Part shown: positions 52,375 to 60,553 of the stretch, one piece after another
Position numbering within the stretch: position 1 is the first letter of the stretch
Layout of the letters: each line of letters opens with the position of its first letter
DNA from: Pantoea sp. SOD02
GTDB lineage: Bacteria > Pseudomonadota > Gammaproteobacteria > Enterobacterales > Enterobacteriaceae
Direction of reading: 5' to 3'
Assembly: GCF_024707505.1 (NCBI RefSeq)
Contig: NZ_CP102605.1
Coordinates: 186,001 to 250,000 of the forward strand
Length of the DNA: 64,000 nucleotides
Position numbers and translations under genes: made by a program
The notes under the pieces: generated by a model
What the model was told of the DNA's origin: nothing
The model's input: the letters and a program-made list of their open reading frames with translations, nothing else
Databases searched by the model: none

Positions 52375-53574
52375 ATGGTCACCTTATCCAGGCGTGTGCA
52401 GTCCGTGTCGCTCTCTGCTAATGCTGCGGCGCGTCAACTGACGCGCCAGCTAAAAGAGCAGGGCGTCGATATTCTCGATCTCACCACCGGTGAGCCAGAT
52501 TTTGATACACCACAGCACATTCGTCAGGCGGCGGTGGCGGCGATGGAAGCCGGTGAAACGCGTTACACGCCAACCAACGGCACCACGCCGCTGCGCAAAG
52601 CGGTGATAGCCAAGCTGAAGAATGAAAACCAGCTCGATTACGATCTGGCGCAGATCTGCATCGCTAACGGTGCCAAGCAGATCATCTTCAACGCCTTTGC
52701 TGCCACGCTGAATGAGGGCGATGAGGTGATTGTGCCGGTGCCGTACTGGCCGACCTTCCCGGATAGCGTACGTTTCAACGGCGGCGAAGCGGTGCTGCTT
52801 GAGTGTCCGCTTGAGCAGGAATACAAGTTGCAGCCGCAGCGGCTGGCGCAGGCAATCACCAGTAAAACCCGCTGGCTGGTGCTGAACAATCCCGGCAATC
52901 CTTCCGGCATGGTGTACAGCGCTGATGAGCTGAGAGCGCTCGCGACGGTGCTGCGCGATCATCCTGATGTACTGATCATGCTGGATGAACTTTACGAACA
53001 TATTCTGTTTGATGGCCGTGAACACGTCAGCCTGCTGCACGTCGCGCCGGATTTAGCCGAGCGCATTCTGCTGGTGGGCGGCGTGTCGAAAACCTACGCC
53101 ATGACCGGCTGGCGCATTGGCTTTGGTGCCGGGCCAAAAGCTTTGATCGACGCGATGGTGGTGGTGCAATCGCAAAACAGTTCCGGTGCCAGCGCGATCA
53201 GCCAGGCTGCGGCGGTGGCGGCGTATAACGGTGGACTCGACTTCCTGCCGCCGCAATGCACGGCTTATCAGGATCGCCGCGATGCGATTATGACGTTCTT
53301 AAAGCCGGTGCAGGAAATTGACGTGCTCAATCCAGATGGCGCATTCTTTATTTTCTGCCGCTGCGCCGGTTTATTGGGCAAAACGCGTCCCGATGGTCAG
53401 AAGATCGAAAGCGAGCAAGATGTGATGAATTATCTGCTGGAGAGCGGTGTATCGGGCGTGGCGGGCAGCGCGTACGGTTTGTCGCCTTATTTCCGTTTAT
53501 CAATTGCCACCGATATTGCAACGGTGCGTGAAGCGGGTCGCAGAATTGCGCAGGCCTGTGCGGCATTAAGCTAA
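52375..53574 (+). CDS. Class I PLP-dependent aminotransferase
   Basis: The 399-residue fold-type I enzyme has LDLTTGEPDFDTPQHI, NGAKQIIFNAFAATLNEGDE, VLNNPGNPSGMVYSADEL, PLP-binding Lys239 in LLVGGVSKTYAMTGWRIGFG and the Arg for the substrate carboxylate in SPYFRLSIAT. It resembles AspC/AatA-type aspartate or broad-range aminotransferases. It is last in the operon, 18 bases after the monooxygenase, with a terminator behind. It could transaminate oxaloacetate or another keto acid made in the pathway, but no specificity is shown. Confidence 0.93.
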   Translation: MVTLSRRVQSVSLSANAAARQLTRQLKEQGVDILDLTTGEPDFDTPQHIRQAAVAAMEAGETRYTPTNGTTPLRKAVIAKLKNENQLDYDLAQICIANGAKQIIFNAFAATLNEGDEVIVPVPYWPTFPDSVRFNGGEAVLLECPLEQEYKLQPQRLAQAITSKTRWLVLNNPGNPSGMVYSADELRALATVLRDHPDVLIMLDELYEHILFDGREHVSLLHVAPDLAERILLVGGVSKTYAMTGWRIGFGAGPKALIDAMVVVQSQNSSGASAISQAAAVAAYNGGLDFLPPQCTAYQDRRDAIMTFLKPVQEIDVLNPDGAFFIFCRCAGLLGKTRPDGQKIESEQDVMNYLLESGVSGVAGSAYGLSPYFRLSIATDIATVREAGRRIAQACAALS

Positions 53575-53587
53575 TTCCTGGTAGATG

Positions 53588-53620
53588 CGCCAGATAATTC
53601 TTAGGTTTTATCTGGCGTCT
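53588..53620 (+). terminator. Terminator of the dehydrogenase-monooxygenase-aminotransferase operon
   Basis: CGCCAGATAA (53588-53597), 10-base loop, TTATCTGGCG (53608-53617), then TCTTAT. A perfect 10-base stem 14 bases after the stop codon. Confidence 0.75.
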
Positions 53621-53712
53621 TATCGCAATAACTTCATGAGTAAATTAACAACTTTCCAACCCACGTTTCATCCCGCATAATGCGTTTTTTCATTATTTCC
53701 GGTTATTATTTC

Positions 53713-54573
53713 ATGTCTAAATTATCCTTGAATCTCAATACCGCTTTAATCAGCGGCCTGGCTATTTTCGCGCCGCTGCAAGCCATGGCAAATACAGAAA
53801 CTTCTCAGGCACCGATCATTATTCAGGGCGCTATGCCGGTTGAAGCCGAGCATTTCGCCGCCAAACTGGAAAACGCTAAAGAGCGTCAGATTGGCGAATG
53901 GCGTTTCTGGCAGGGCACGGTTGACGGTTATCCGGTGATTGTTTCTGAAACGCTGAAAGGCATGTCAAATGTCGCGGCGGCAACCTCGATTGCAGCAGTG
54001 GAATTTAAACCTAAAGCCATCATTAATCAGGGCACTGCAGGCGGTCACGATCCGGCATTACATGTCTATGACATCGTCGTGGGCAAATATTCGGTCAACC
54101 TCGGCGCGTTTAAAACGCCGCACAAGTTGCAGGGCGCGGGCAGTAATTCCGTTGAGTGGAAACCGATGGATTTGATGGCCTCAAAAGGCAGCGCGGGTGA
54201 AGATAAAAATGCCCACAGCATTCGTCAGTTTGCCGCCGATCCACAGCTGATGAAAGCCGCCGAGCAGGCGATGCCGGCTTACACCAAAGGCAAAGTGGTG
54301 GAAGGCGTGATTGGATCGGCTGATGTGTGGAACAGCGAATTGGACCGTATTCGCTTCTTCCATGAGAACTTCAACACCTCCGTTGAGGAGATGGAAACCG
54401 CGTCGGCTGCGCAGATCTCATCGCTGTTTAATATCCCGTTTATCGGTATTCGTGTGTTATCTAACAACATCACCAATGACGGTAAGTATGATGCGCAAAC
54501 AGGTATCGCTTGCCAGGATTATGTCTACGACGTTTTAAAAGCGTATATCAAACAGATTAACGCGCAGAAGTAA
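53713..54573 (+). CDS. Exported MTA/SAH-nucleosidase-like protein with altered active site
   Basis: The 286-residue product has a signal peptide (ISGLAIFAPLQAMA) and a nucleoside-phosphorylase-superfamily fold: IIIQGAMPVEAEHFAAKLE, INQGTAGGHDPALHVYDIVV, VEEMETASAAQISSLFNIPF. Cytoplasmic MtnN uses Glu12, Glu174 and Asp197; here the two Glu are kept (PVEAE, EEMET) but Asp197 aligns with Asn (GIRVLSNNITN). It should therefore be periplasmic with changed or lost catalysis. ATG 53713 is chosen because the signal peptide starts there; no good ribosome site is present for it or ATG 53680. Confidence 0.78.
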   Translation: MSKLSLNLNTALISGLAIFAPLQAMANTETSQAPIIIQGAMPVEAEHFAAKLENAKERQIGEWRFWQGTVDGYPVIVSETLKGMSNVAAATSIAAVEFKPKAIINQGTAGGHDPALHVYDIVVGKYSVNLGAFKTPHKLQGAGSNSVEWKPMDLMASKGSAGEDKNAHSIRQFAADPQLMKAAEQAMPAYTKGKVVEGVIGSADVWNSELDRIRFFHENFNTSVEEMETASAAQISSLFNIPFIGIRVLSNNITNDGKYDAQTGIACQDYVYDVLKAYIKQINAQK

Positions 54574-54578
54574 TAAGT

Positions 54579-54610
54579 AAAAAACGCAGCACTTGTGCTG
54601 CGTTTATTTG
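54579..54610. terminator. Bidirectional terminator
   Basis: AAACGCAGCAC and GTGCTGCGTTT form a perfect 11-base stem with A-run before and TTATTT after. It serves the nucleosidase-like gene on plus and the H-NS gene on minus. Confidence 0.88.
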
Positions 54611-54637
54611 TTCACGCTCGGTACTGCATGCGGCCGA

Positions 54638-55039
54638 TTAAATCAGGAAATCATCCATCGAACCACCAGCTTCCAGTGCGGCTTTAATCGGTGATGGCGT
54701 GCGGCCCTGGCCGGTCCACAATTTCTCATTACCCTGTTCGTCGATGAACTTATACTTCGCAGGACGCGGCGCGCGTTTCGACTTGGGTTTGCTTTCCTGA
54801 GTGTTTAATTGCGCCAGGTCACTAATATCAATGCCGTCTTTTAACAACATCTCTTTATACAGCGCCAGTTTTTCTTCTTTTTCGCGCTGGGCTGCAGTTT
54901 CTGCTTCCGCTTCTTCACGGCGTTCTGCGACAACCACGGCGAATTTTTCCAGCATCTCTTCTAATGCTGCGACATCAATATTACGCGCTTCGGCACGCAG
55001 CGTACGAAGATTGTTCAATGCGTTAAGTGCATCGCTCAT
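54638..55039 (-). CDS. hns: H-NS-family nucleoid protein
   Basis: The 133-residue protein has the N-terminal oligomerisation helices (NALNNLRTLRAEARNIDVAA, LEEMLEKFAVVVAERREEAE), a charged linker and the DNA-binding domain with YKFIDEQGNEKLWTGQGRTP containing the QGR minor-groove hook, ending DDFLI. It is close to E. coli H-NS (137 residues). Whether it is the main H-NS or a second copy (StpA-like) cannot be told; the usual hns neighbours are absent. It silences AT-rich or acquired DNA. Confidence 0.9.
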   Translation of the reverse strand: MSDALNALNNLRTLRAEARNIDVAALEEMLEKFAVVVAERREEAEAETAAQREKEEKLALYKEMLLKDGIDISDLAQLNTQESKPKSKRAPRPAKYKFIDEQGNEKLWTGQGRTPSPIKAALEAGGSMDDFLI

Positions 55040-55131
55040 GAATAAATCCTTATTACTTATTGGACTGGTGTAAAGGAGAGCATTCTACGAGATTTTTTGC
55101 CAAATTAAAATAATCTGTCGTAGACAGAATT

Positions 55132-55150
55132 GTCCGGAAAATATCCGGAC
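55132..55150. promoter_or_regulatory. Perfect 7-bp inverted repeat upstream of hns
   Basis: GTCCGGA-AAATA-TCCGGAC, with a second repeat TCTGTC-GTA-GACAGA at 55114-55128. Possible operator or transcript-end structure, about 95 bases before the hns start. Confidence 0.35.
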
Positions 55151-55273
55151 GATCAGACGTTTCTTTATATTGGCTGAGGTTTATCCAATCCTTTTGGCTT
55201 ATTTACGTAATTTTTTGAGTAATGGGAATAATAGTTGCTGCATTATTCAGCGTTTTAATGCGATCTGCGGGAA

Positions 55274-55341
55274 GGTCGCCATGAATGGCGACCCTACGAC
55301 GATTTCGCGAGGTTTTCATAGGGTGCGCATTCATGCGCACC
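55274..55341. repeat. REP doublet (types A and B)
   Basis: Type A at 55274-55293 and type B GGTGCGCATTCATGCGCACC at 55322-55341, in the same order as the doublet at 4083. Confidence 0.9.
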
Positions 55342-55622
55342 ACAATCGTAACTATGTTGGAATCTGTTCAATTTCACATAATTGCCTAAAATCCCTGCAT
55401 GAACCTTCCTGAAAATAACGCTTATCAACTATTACTCGTTGAAGAATAAGGCGTTTCAACAAGTGTAAAAGTGTCAGTAAACCGGTAACAATTTCTTGCA
55501 TTGTAAACCTTAATGCGTATATTTCTCATTTGCTTTCTTAACGGCTTCCTTACTGTCGTTCCTCTTTCAGACGTCAGCAGCGGTGCCGCAAAAAAATAAC
55601 GAAAAGTTGATTGAGGAATTGT

Positions 55623-57821
55623 ATGTCTTTCGAAGATTTGCGCGTCAGGAAACCCGGCAATGCGCCTCAGCGCGCGTTGCGTCTCTCTTTACTGGCTGTG
55701 ATGGTTGCGTCGGGTATCGCGCAGGCAGCAGAGACCACCAACACCGAACAGACGCTGAACGTTGATGCCAGCGCTAGCGCGGATCAGCAACAGCAGGCGG
55801 CACAGGATTACAGCGTACCGGTGACGCGTGCCGGTACCAAAATGGCGCTCACCGCGCGCGATATTCCGCAATCGGTTTCGATCGTCAGCAAGCAGCGTAT
55901 GGAAGACCAGCAACTGCAATCGCTGAACGATGTGCTGGCCAACACCACCGGCATTCACGGCGTCTCGGGCGATATGGATCGTACTAACTACTATTCGCGC
56001 GGTTTCCTGATCGACAACTATATGACCGATGGCATTCCCACCGCCTTCGCCTCACGCTGGAACCTCGGCGATGCGCAGAGTGATATGGCGCTGTATGAGC
56101 GGGTAGAAGTGGTGCGCGGCGCCACCGGCTTGCTGACTGGCCCAGGCAATCCATCTGCTTCGATCAACATGGTGCGTAAGCACGCCGATAGCAAAGAGTT
56201 CACCGGCAGCGTTTCAGCCAGCTATGGCAGCTGGAACAAACAGCGTTATGTTGCAGATCTCTCTGCGCCGCTGTCCGCCGAAGGTAACGTGCGTGGTCGC
56301 CTGGTGGCTGGTTATGAAGATAGAAACAGCTTCATCGAGCGCTACGGCGCAGATAAAAAATTCGTCTATGGCGTGGTTGATGCCGACCTGACTGACTCCA
56401 CCAAATTATCCGTTGGCTATGAGTTCTCGCAGGTGAATACCGATTCAACCATGTGGGGCGGTTCGCCGCGCTGGTATACCGACGGTTCACAAGTCAAGCT
56501 TCGTCGTGGTTACAACACCGCGCCAGATTGGGCTTACAACAACAAAGAAAACAAAAAAGTCTTTGTTAACCTGCAGCAGAACTTTGATAACGGCTGGAAC
56601 GTCACGCTTAACGGCACGCACAATGAGATGTTCCTCGACAGTAAGCAGCTGTATATTGATGGCTATATCAATAAAGACACCGGCATTGCGGTCAATCAGT
56701 ATCCGGCGTTTTACAACTATGACGCGGTTGGCGGCACCGGCTATAACACCGGCAAACGTAAAGTAGATGCGGTGGATGCCTTCGCCAGCGGTCCTTACGA
56801 GATGTTTGGCCGTCAGCATGAGCTGATGTTCGGCGTGAATTACAGCCGTCAGGACAACAAATATTACAGCGCCTGGACTAACATCTCTCCGGCACAGCTG
56901 GGCAACTTCTACGATTACAACGGTAATTTCCCGGAATCCGACTGGAACCCTCGTGAACCGGCTTCGGATACGCAACTGGTGCGTCAAAAATCTGCCTATC
57001 TGGCAACGCGCATTTCGCTGGCCGATCCGCTACACGTGATTCTGGGCGCGCGCTACACCAACTGGAATCGTCAGACGCTGACCGAAGAGATGGAGAAGAA
57101 CAACATCACGCCGTACGGTGGTGTGATTTGGGACTTCTACGACAACTGGTCCGCGTATGCCAGTTACACTTCGGTGTTCCAGCCACAGGATTATCAGGAT
57201 GCGTCTGGAGCCTTCCTGGCGCCGGTGATTGGCAAGAACTATGAAGCGGGTGTGAAATCAGACTGGTTTAACAGCCGCCTGACCACGTCTATTTCTGTGT
57301 TCCGCACCGAACTGGACAACGTTGGCGAAGCGACCGGCGAGACCATCAACAATATTACCGTCTACGAAGGTAAAAATGGCGTTGTCAGCCGTGGCGTAGA
57401 GTTCGAAGTGAACGGCGCGCTGACCGATAACTGGCAGATGACCTTTGGTGGCACCAGCTATGTAGCAGAAGATCGCGAAGGCGAGAATTACAATTCTCAG
57501 TTGCCGCGCACCTCGTTCAACTTGTTTACCAGCTATCGTTTGCCAATGCTGGATGAGCTGACCCTTGGCGGTGGCGTAACCTGGCAGTCGAAGACTTACA
57601 CCGATATTACCGGTCCGGAAGGCAATGGCACCTGGCGTGCACGTCAGGGCAGCTACTCGCTGGTTGATCTGTTCGCACGCTACGACGTCACCAAAAACGT
57701 CTCGCTGCAGGCCAACATCAACAACCTGTTCGACAAAGAGTATGACTCCAACGTCGGTAGCGGCGGCATCGTGTACGGCGAGCCACGTAACTTCTCAGTA
57801 TCGGCGACATATCGTTTCTGA
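55623..57821 (+). CDS. fhuE: FhuE-type ferric coprogen/hydroxamate receptor
   Basis: The 732-residue TonB-dependent receptor matches E. coli FhuE along its length: DYSVPVTRAGTKMALTARDI, PQSVSIVSKQRMEDQQLQSL, ERVEVVRGATGLLTGPGNPS, INMVRKHADSKEFTG, SASYGSWNKQRYVADL, and VNVGSGG-like text before the terminal strand (VYGEPRNFSVSATYRF). It imports ferric coprogen and related hydroxamates. ATG 55623 has GAGGAA; an upstream TTG is weaker. The signal peptide ends at IAQAAE. It stands alone between H-NS and the sulfur importer region. Confidence 0.92.
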   Translation: MSFEDLRVRKPGNAPQRALRLSLLAVMVASGIAQAAETTNTEQTLNVDASASADQQQQAAQDYSVPVTRAGTKMALTARDIPQSVSIVSKQRMEDQQLQSLNDVLANTTGIHGVSGDMDRTNYYSRGFLIDNYMTDGIPTAFASRWNLGDAQSDMALYERVEVVRGATGLLTGPGNPSASINMVRKHADSKEFTGSVSASYGSWNKQRYVADLSAPLSAEGNVRGRLVAGYEDRNSFIERYGADKKFVYGVVDADLTDSTKLSVGYEFSQVNTDSTMWGGSPRWYTDGSQVKLRRGYNTAPDWAYNNKENKKVFVNLQQNFDNGWNVTLNGTHNEMFLDSKQLYIDGYINKDTGIAVNQYPAFYNYDAVGGTGYNTGKRKVDAVDAFASGPYEMFGRQHELMFGVNYSRQDNKYYSAWTNISPAQLGNFYDYNGNFPESDWNPREPASDTQLVRQKSAYLATRISLADPLHVILGARYTNWNRQTLTEEMEKNNITPYGGVIWDFYDNWSAYASYTSVFQPQDYQDASGAFLAPVIGKNYEAGVKSDWFNSRLTTSISVFRTELDNVGEATGETINNITVYEGKNGVVSRGVEFEVNGALTDNWQMTFGGTSYVAEDREGENYNSQLPRTSFNLFTSYRLPMLDELTLGGGVTWQSKTYTDITGPEGNGTWRARQGSYSLVDLFARYDVTKNVSLQANINNLFDKEYDSNVGSGGIVYGEPRNFSVSATYRF

Positions 57822-57831
57822 TGAAAATGAT

Positions 57832-57938
57832 GGGTGCGCGTAATGCGCACCCATTGAAGAACCTCGCCAATCCTTTGGTCGCCATGAATGGCGACCCTAC
57901 GAAACCTTTTCCCCGTAGGGTCGCCATTTATGGCGACA
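57832..57938. repeat. REP cluster after fhuE
   Basis: A type B relative GGTGCGCGTAATGCGCACC (within 57832-57852) right after the stop, then two type A palindromes facing each other at 57877-57896 and 57919-57938. Confidence 0.88.
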
Positions 57939-57956
57939 GATTCATGAATTCCAGCG

Positions 57957-58288
57957 TCATGATGAATTGCTCTCTGCAGAAAGGGCCAATTTACCCACGG
58001 AAGTGAAAATGGCATCGTCCTGTGGCGTATTAATGCGGCCTCATAGCACGTTACGCAGGTGACGTTGTAACGAATGGTGGCGCGTCAGCGCGTGATCGCC
58101 GATGCTCTCCATTATAAATTGCACGCTGCGAATGGCATTTTCGGTTACCACCTATTTAATTTGCGCGGCATGTCCGCTGGCTACTTTGCCTTGTGCAGCG
58201 CTGCTCAGCAGGAAAAGCGCGCTATAAATCGCGCCTCTACTATTTGTGTGGGTAATACGTGTGTAATGCTCGTCAGTTAAGCGTCTTT
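57957..58288 (-). pseudogene. 3' remnant of an acyl-CoA-dehydrogenase-like (SfnB/DszC type) gene
   Basis: Read on minus, one frame gives LTDEHYTRITHTNSRGAIYS, then VTENAIRSVQFIMESIGDHA and LTRHHSLQRHLRNVL, then, after a stop, GRINTPQDDAIFTSVGKLAL. The text LTRHxxLQRHLRNVLxGRIxTPQDD is typical of the C-terminus of acyl-CoA-dehydrogenase-fold flavoproteins linked to sulfur acquisition. Two in-frame stops break it: TAG at 58152-58154 and TGA at 58041-58043, the latter where TGC (Cys) would fit. The 5' half is missing and is replaced by the 108-bp REP composite. It lies downstream of the cysteine-synthase-like gene on the same strand. Confidence 0.6.
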
Positions 58289-58289
58289 T

Positions 58290-58397
58290 CGGTCAACATA
58301 AATGGCGACCCTACAAGTGATTGGCGCGTTTTCGTAGGGTGCGCATTCATGCGCACCTGCATACATATGCAAATTAATGCTTAACTGAGCGGCATTA
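58290..58397. repeat. 108-bp REP composite, copy 1
   Basis: A degenerate type A arm, a type B palindrome and a conserved 3' flank ending in TGAGCGGCATTA. It matches 62866-62973 at 102 of 108 positions. Confidence 0.92.
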
Positions 58398-58434
58398 GGG
58401 TAATACGTGCGGGGGTTTTGTAGTGCGCATTGTT

Positions 58435-59484
58435 TCAGGCGATTTTCCTCGAGGTTTGCACGGCGCTCGCCAGCTTTAGCGATTCCGCTGGCACCTGATG
58501 CGCGAACAGTTGGGTGGTCAAATAGCTGCTGCCGCCATCGGCCAGCAACACCACAATACGCTTGCCGCGATTCTCCGGTCGCGCTGCAACCTGTTGTGCC
58601 GCCCACAACACCGCGCCGGACGAATCGCCTACCAGCACACCTTCGCTCAGCGCCAGTTGCCGCGCCGCCGTATACGCCTGCCAGGTTTCCACCGCAATCA
58701 CCTCATCGTAAACGCGGTGATCGAGATTGGCAGGAATGCGCTCCGGCGTCTGGTTGCTAAACGCATGTACGCCGGTGATCTCCAGCGGATCGGGACGCAG
58801 TTCGCTCGGCTGTGAACCCACGCCCGGCTCAACGGCGATCACCTGCAAACCCGGATGCTGCTGTTTGAGATAGCATCCGGTGCCGGAGAGCGTGCCGCCG
58901 GTGCCGACGGCGGCGATAAAAATGTCCAGCTCGCCGCCGCTGTCGCGCCAGATCTCTGGCCCGGTGGTGCGCTCATGCACCGCCGGATTGGCCGGATTAT
59001 CCAGCTGCAGCAGAAAATGCACTTCCGGTTCCGCCGCAGTAACCTGCTCGGCCAGCCATTTGGTGGCGGCGACAAAATCGCCGTTGCTGGCGTCGTAGAA
59101 TTCCTTAAAACCTTCAATGGTGCTGAACGGCACCACTTCGGCGCCGTACGCCTGAATAATCTGGCTGCGTTCGATGCTAACGAAATCATTGATGTAGACG
59201 CGGAACTTGTAGCCTTTGGCCGCCGCAATCGCCGCTAAACCAATGCCGGTGTTGCCGCTGGTGGTTTCAACCAATGTATCGCCGGGCTGGATAATGCCGT
59301 TGCGTTCGGCGGCTTCAATCATGCTGAGGGCGATGCGATCTTTGACGCTGTGATTGGGGTTAAACAGTTCGAGTTTGGCGACTAAATCCGCCTGAATATC
59401 CTGCTGCTGCGCATAGCGTGACAGGCGCAGCAACGGCGTGTTGCCAATCAGTTCGGTGATAGAAGCAGAAATTTTTGCAGCCAT
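58435..59484 (-). CDS. Cysteine-synthase-family PLP enzyme
   Basis: The 349-residue fold-type II enzyme has ITELIGNTPLLRL, PLP Lys48 in ELFNPNHSVKDRIALSMIE, substrate loop VETTSGNTGIGLAAIAAAKG, phosphate-binding AAVGTGGTLSGTGCYLKQ and VLVGDSSGAVLWAAQQVA. It is CysK/CysM-like, making cysteine from O-acetylserine and sulfide or thiosulfate, or acting as a beta-replacement relative. ATG 59484 has a GAGG site; the longer frame is REP-derived. It follows the sulfonate-type permease gene on the same strand, which supports a sulfur-assimilation role. Confidence 0.9.
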   Translation of the reverse strand: MAAKISASITELIGNTPLLRLSRYAQQQDIQADLVAKLELFNPNHSVKDRIALSMIEAAERNGIIQPGDTLVETTSGNTGIGLAAIAAAKGYKFRVYINDFVSIERSQIIQAYGAEVVPFSTIEGFKEFYDASNGDFVAATKWLAEQVTAAEPEVHFLLQLDNPANPAVHERTTGPEIWRDSGGELDIFIAAVGTGGTLSGTGCYLKQQHPGLQVIAVEPGVGSQPSELRPDPLEITGVHAFSNQTPERIPANLDHRVYDEVIAVETWQAYTAARQLALSEGVLVGDSSGAVLWAAQQVAARPENRGKRIVVLLADGGSSYLTTQLFAHQVPAESLKLASAVQTSRKIA

Positions 59485-59506
59485 AATCGACCTCATGTGT
59501 GGGGGC

Positions 59507-59526
59507 GGTCGCCATGAGTGGCGACC
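59507..59526. repeat. REP type A
   Basis: GGTCGCCATGAGTGGCGACC between the permease and cysteine-synthase-like genes of one presumed operon. Confidence 0.85.
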
Positions 59527-59535
59527 CAACGATAA

Positions 59536-60543
59536 TTACCATTTCACCGCGCTGCGTTGCCATGACAGCAGGCGATCGCGTACCAGGAACAGCAGGGAGA
59601 TCAGTGAAGAGAACAGCAGCGCCATCACAATCAGTGCGGCGTACATATTGGCGTAAGCCGCCCAGCCTTGCGCCCACTGCAGATACCAGCCGAGCCCGGA
59701 CTTCACGCCCATCATCTCTGCCGCTACCAGCACCGAGAACGACGCGCCCAAACCCATAAACAGGCCGACAAACAGGTGCGGCAGCGCAGCGGGCACCGCC
59801 ACGCGCAACACGAGGAACAGCGAATTGGCACCCAGCGTGCGCGCCACATCGTAATAACGGGTATCAACGCTGGAAACGCCCGACCAGGTCAGCACCGTCA
59901 CCGGGAACCAGGTCGCCAGCGCGATCAGGAATACCGCTGCCGAGAAGCTCGATGGGAAGAAGTAGAGCGACAGCGGCAGCAGCGCAGTTGAAGGCACCGG
60001 TCCGAGGAAACGCAGAATCGGATGCACCCAGTAACCCAAGCTGCGCGACCAGCCAATCGCCACGCCGGTAGTAAAGCCGACTACGCTGCCGTAGATAAAG
60101 CCGAAAGCCAGCAGACGCAGCGAATTGAGCACGCTATCCAGCAGGCGCGGCCAGTCGGTGGCGTAGGCTTCCACCAGCGCACGCGGCGGGGCGAAAAAGG
60201 GCGCGGGCAGCAGCGCCAGTTTGCCGGTGACGGTTTCCCACAGGCCAATCAGCAGCGCCAGCACAATCAGCCATGGGCCACTGCGCTTGAGAGGCGCGAG
60301 TAAGGTCAGTCGCGGGAACAGGCCTGAGGCAATCGCCAGTCCGCTGAGAATAAGCGCGATGGCGGCGAACAACTCATGCGTTTCATTCACAAAGCGCGGG
60401 GCGGCAAAACCCTGCGGCTTATCCGGCACCGCCACCATCAGCGCTACCAGCGCCCACCACAGCAGGAGCGCACCCCAAACCGCCGGTTGAAGGCGGCGCG
60501 GCACGTCACGGTTGCGGGCAATCGTCAGGGTTTCACTGGCCAT
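59536..60543 (-). CDS. SsuC/TauC-type ABC transporter permease
   Basis: The 335-residue inner membrane permease has two extra N-terminal helices (AVWGALLLWWALVALMVAVP, LFAAIALILSGLAIASGLFP) before the core found in SsuC and TauC. The EAA-type loop is SVDTRYYDVARTLGANSLFL, followed by VLVAAEMMGVKSGLGWYLQW. It starts ten bases after the binding-protein gene and pairs with the ATPase encoded divergently. The substrate is probably a sulfonate or sulfate ester (inference from family and cysteine-synthase neighbour). Confidence 0.88.
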   Translation of the reverse strand: MASETLTIARNRDVPRRLQPAVWGALLLWWALVALMVAVPDKPQGFAAPRFVNETHELFAAIALILSGLAIASGLFPRLTLLAPLKRSGPWLIVLALLIGLWETVTGKLALLPAPFFAPPRALVEAYATDWPRLLDSVLNSLRLLAFGFIYGSVVGFTTGVAIGWSRSLGYWVHPILRFLGPVPSTALLPLSLYFFPSSFSAAVFLIALATWFPVTVLTWSGVSSVDTRYYDVARTLGANSLFLVLRVAVPAALPHLFVGLFMGLGASFSVLVAAEMMGVKSGLGWYLQWAQGWAAYANMYAALIVMALLFSSLISLLFLVRDRLLSWQRSAVKW

Positions 60544-60553
60544 TATCGTCTCC

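Larger units (their letters stand above)
55040..55622. other. Divergent region hns / fhuE
   Basis: A 583-base AT-rich gap. It holds two small inverted repeats near hns, a REP doublet in the middle and a 260-base stretch before fhuE. I did not find a convincing Fur box there, although fhuE is expected to be iron-regulated. Confidence 0.5.

Noticed and set aside
55360..55622. Fur box before fhuE
   Set aside because: Expected from the family, but no stretch resembling GATAATGATAATCATTATC well enough was found.
58435..59529. Longer N-terminus for the cysteine-synthase-like protein (MGRHSWRPP...)
   Set aside because: The extra codons are REP sequence from a TTG start; the ATG at 59484 has a proper ribosome site and family length.
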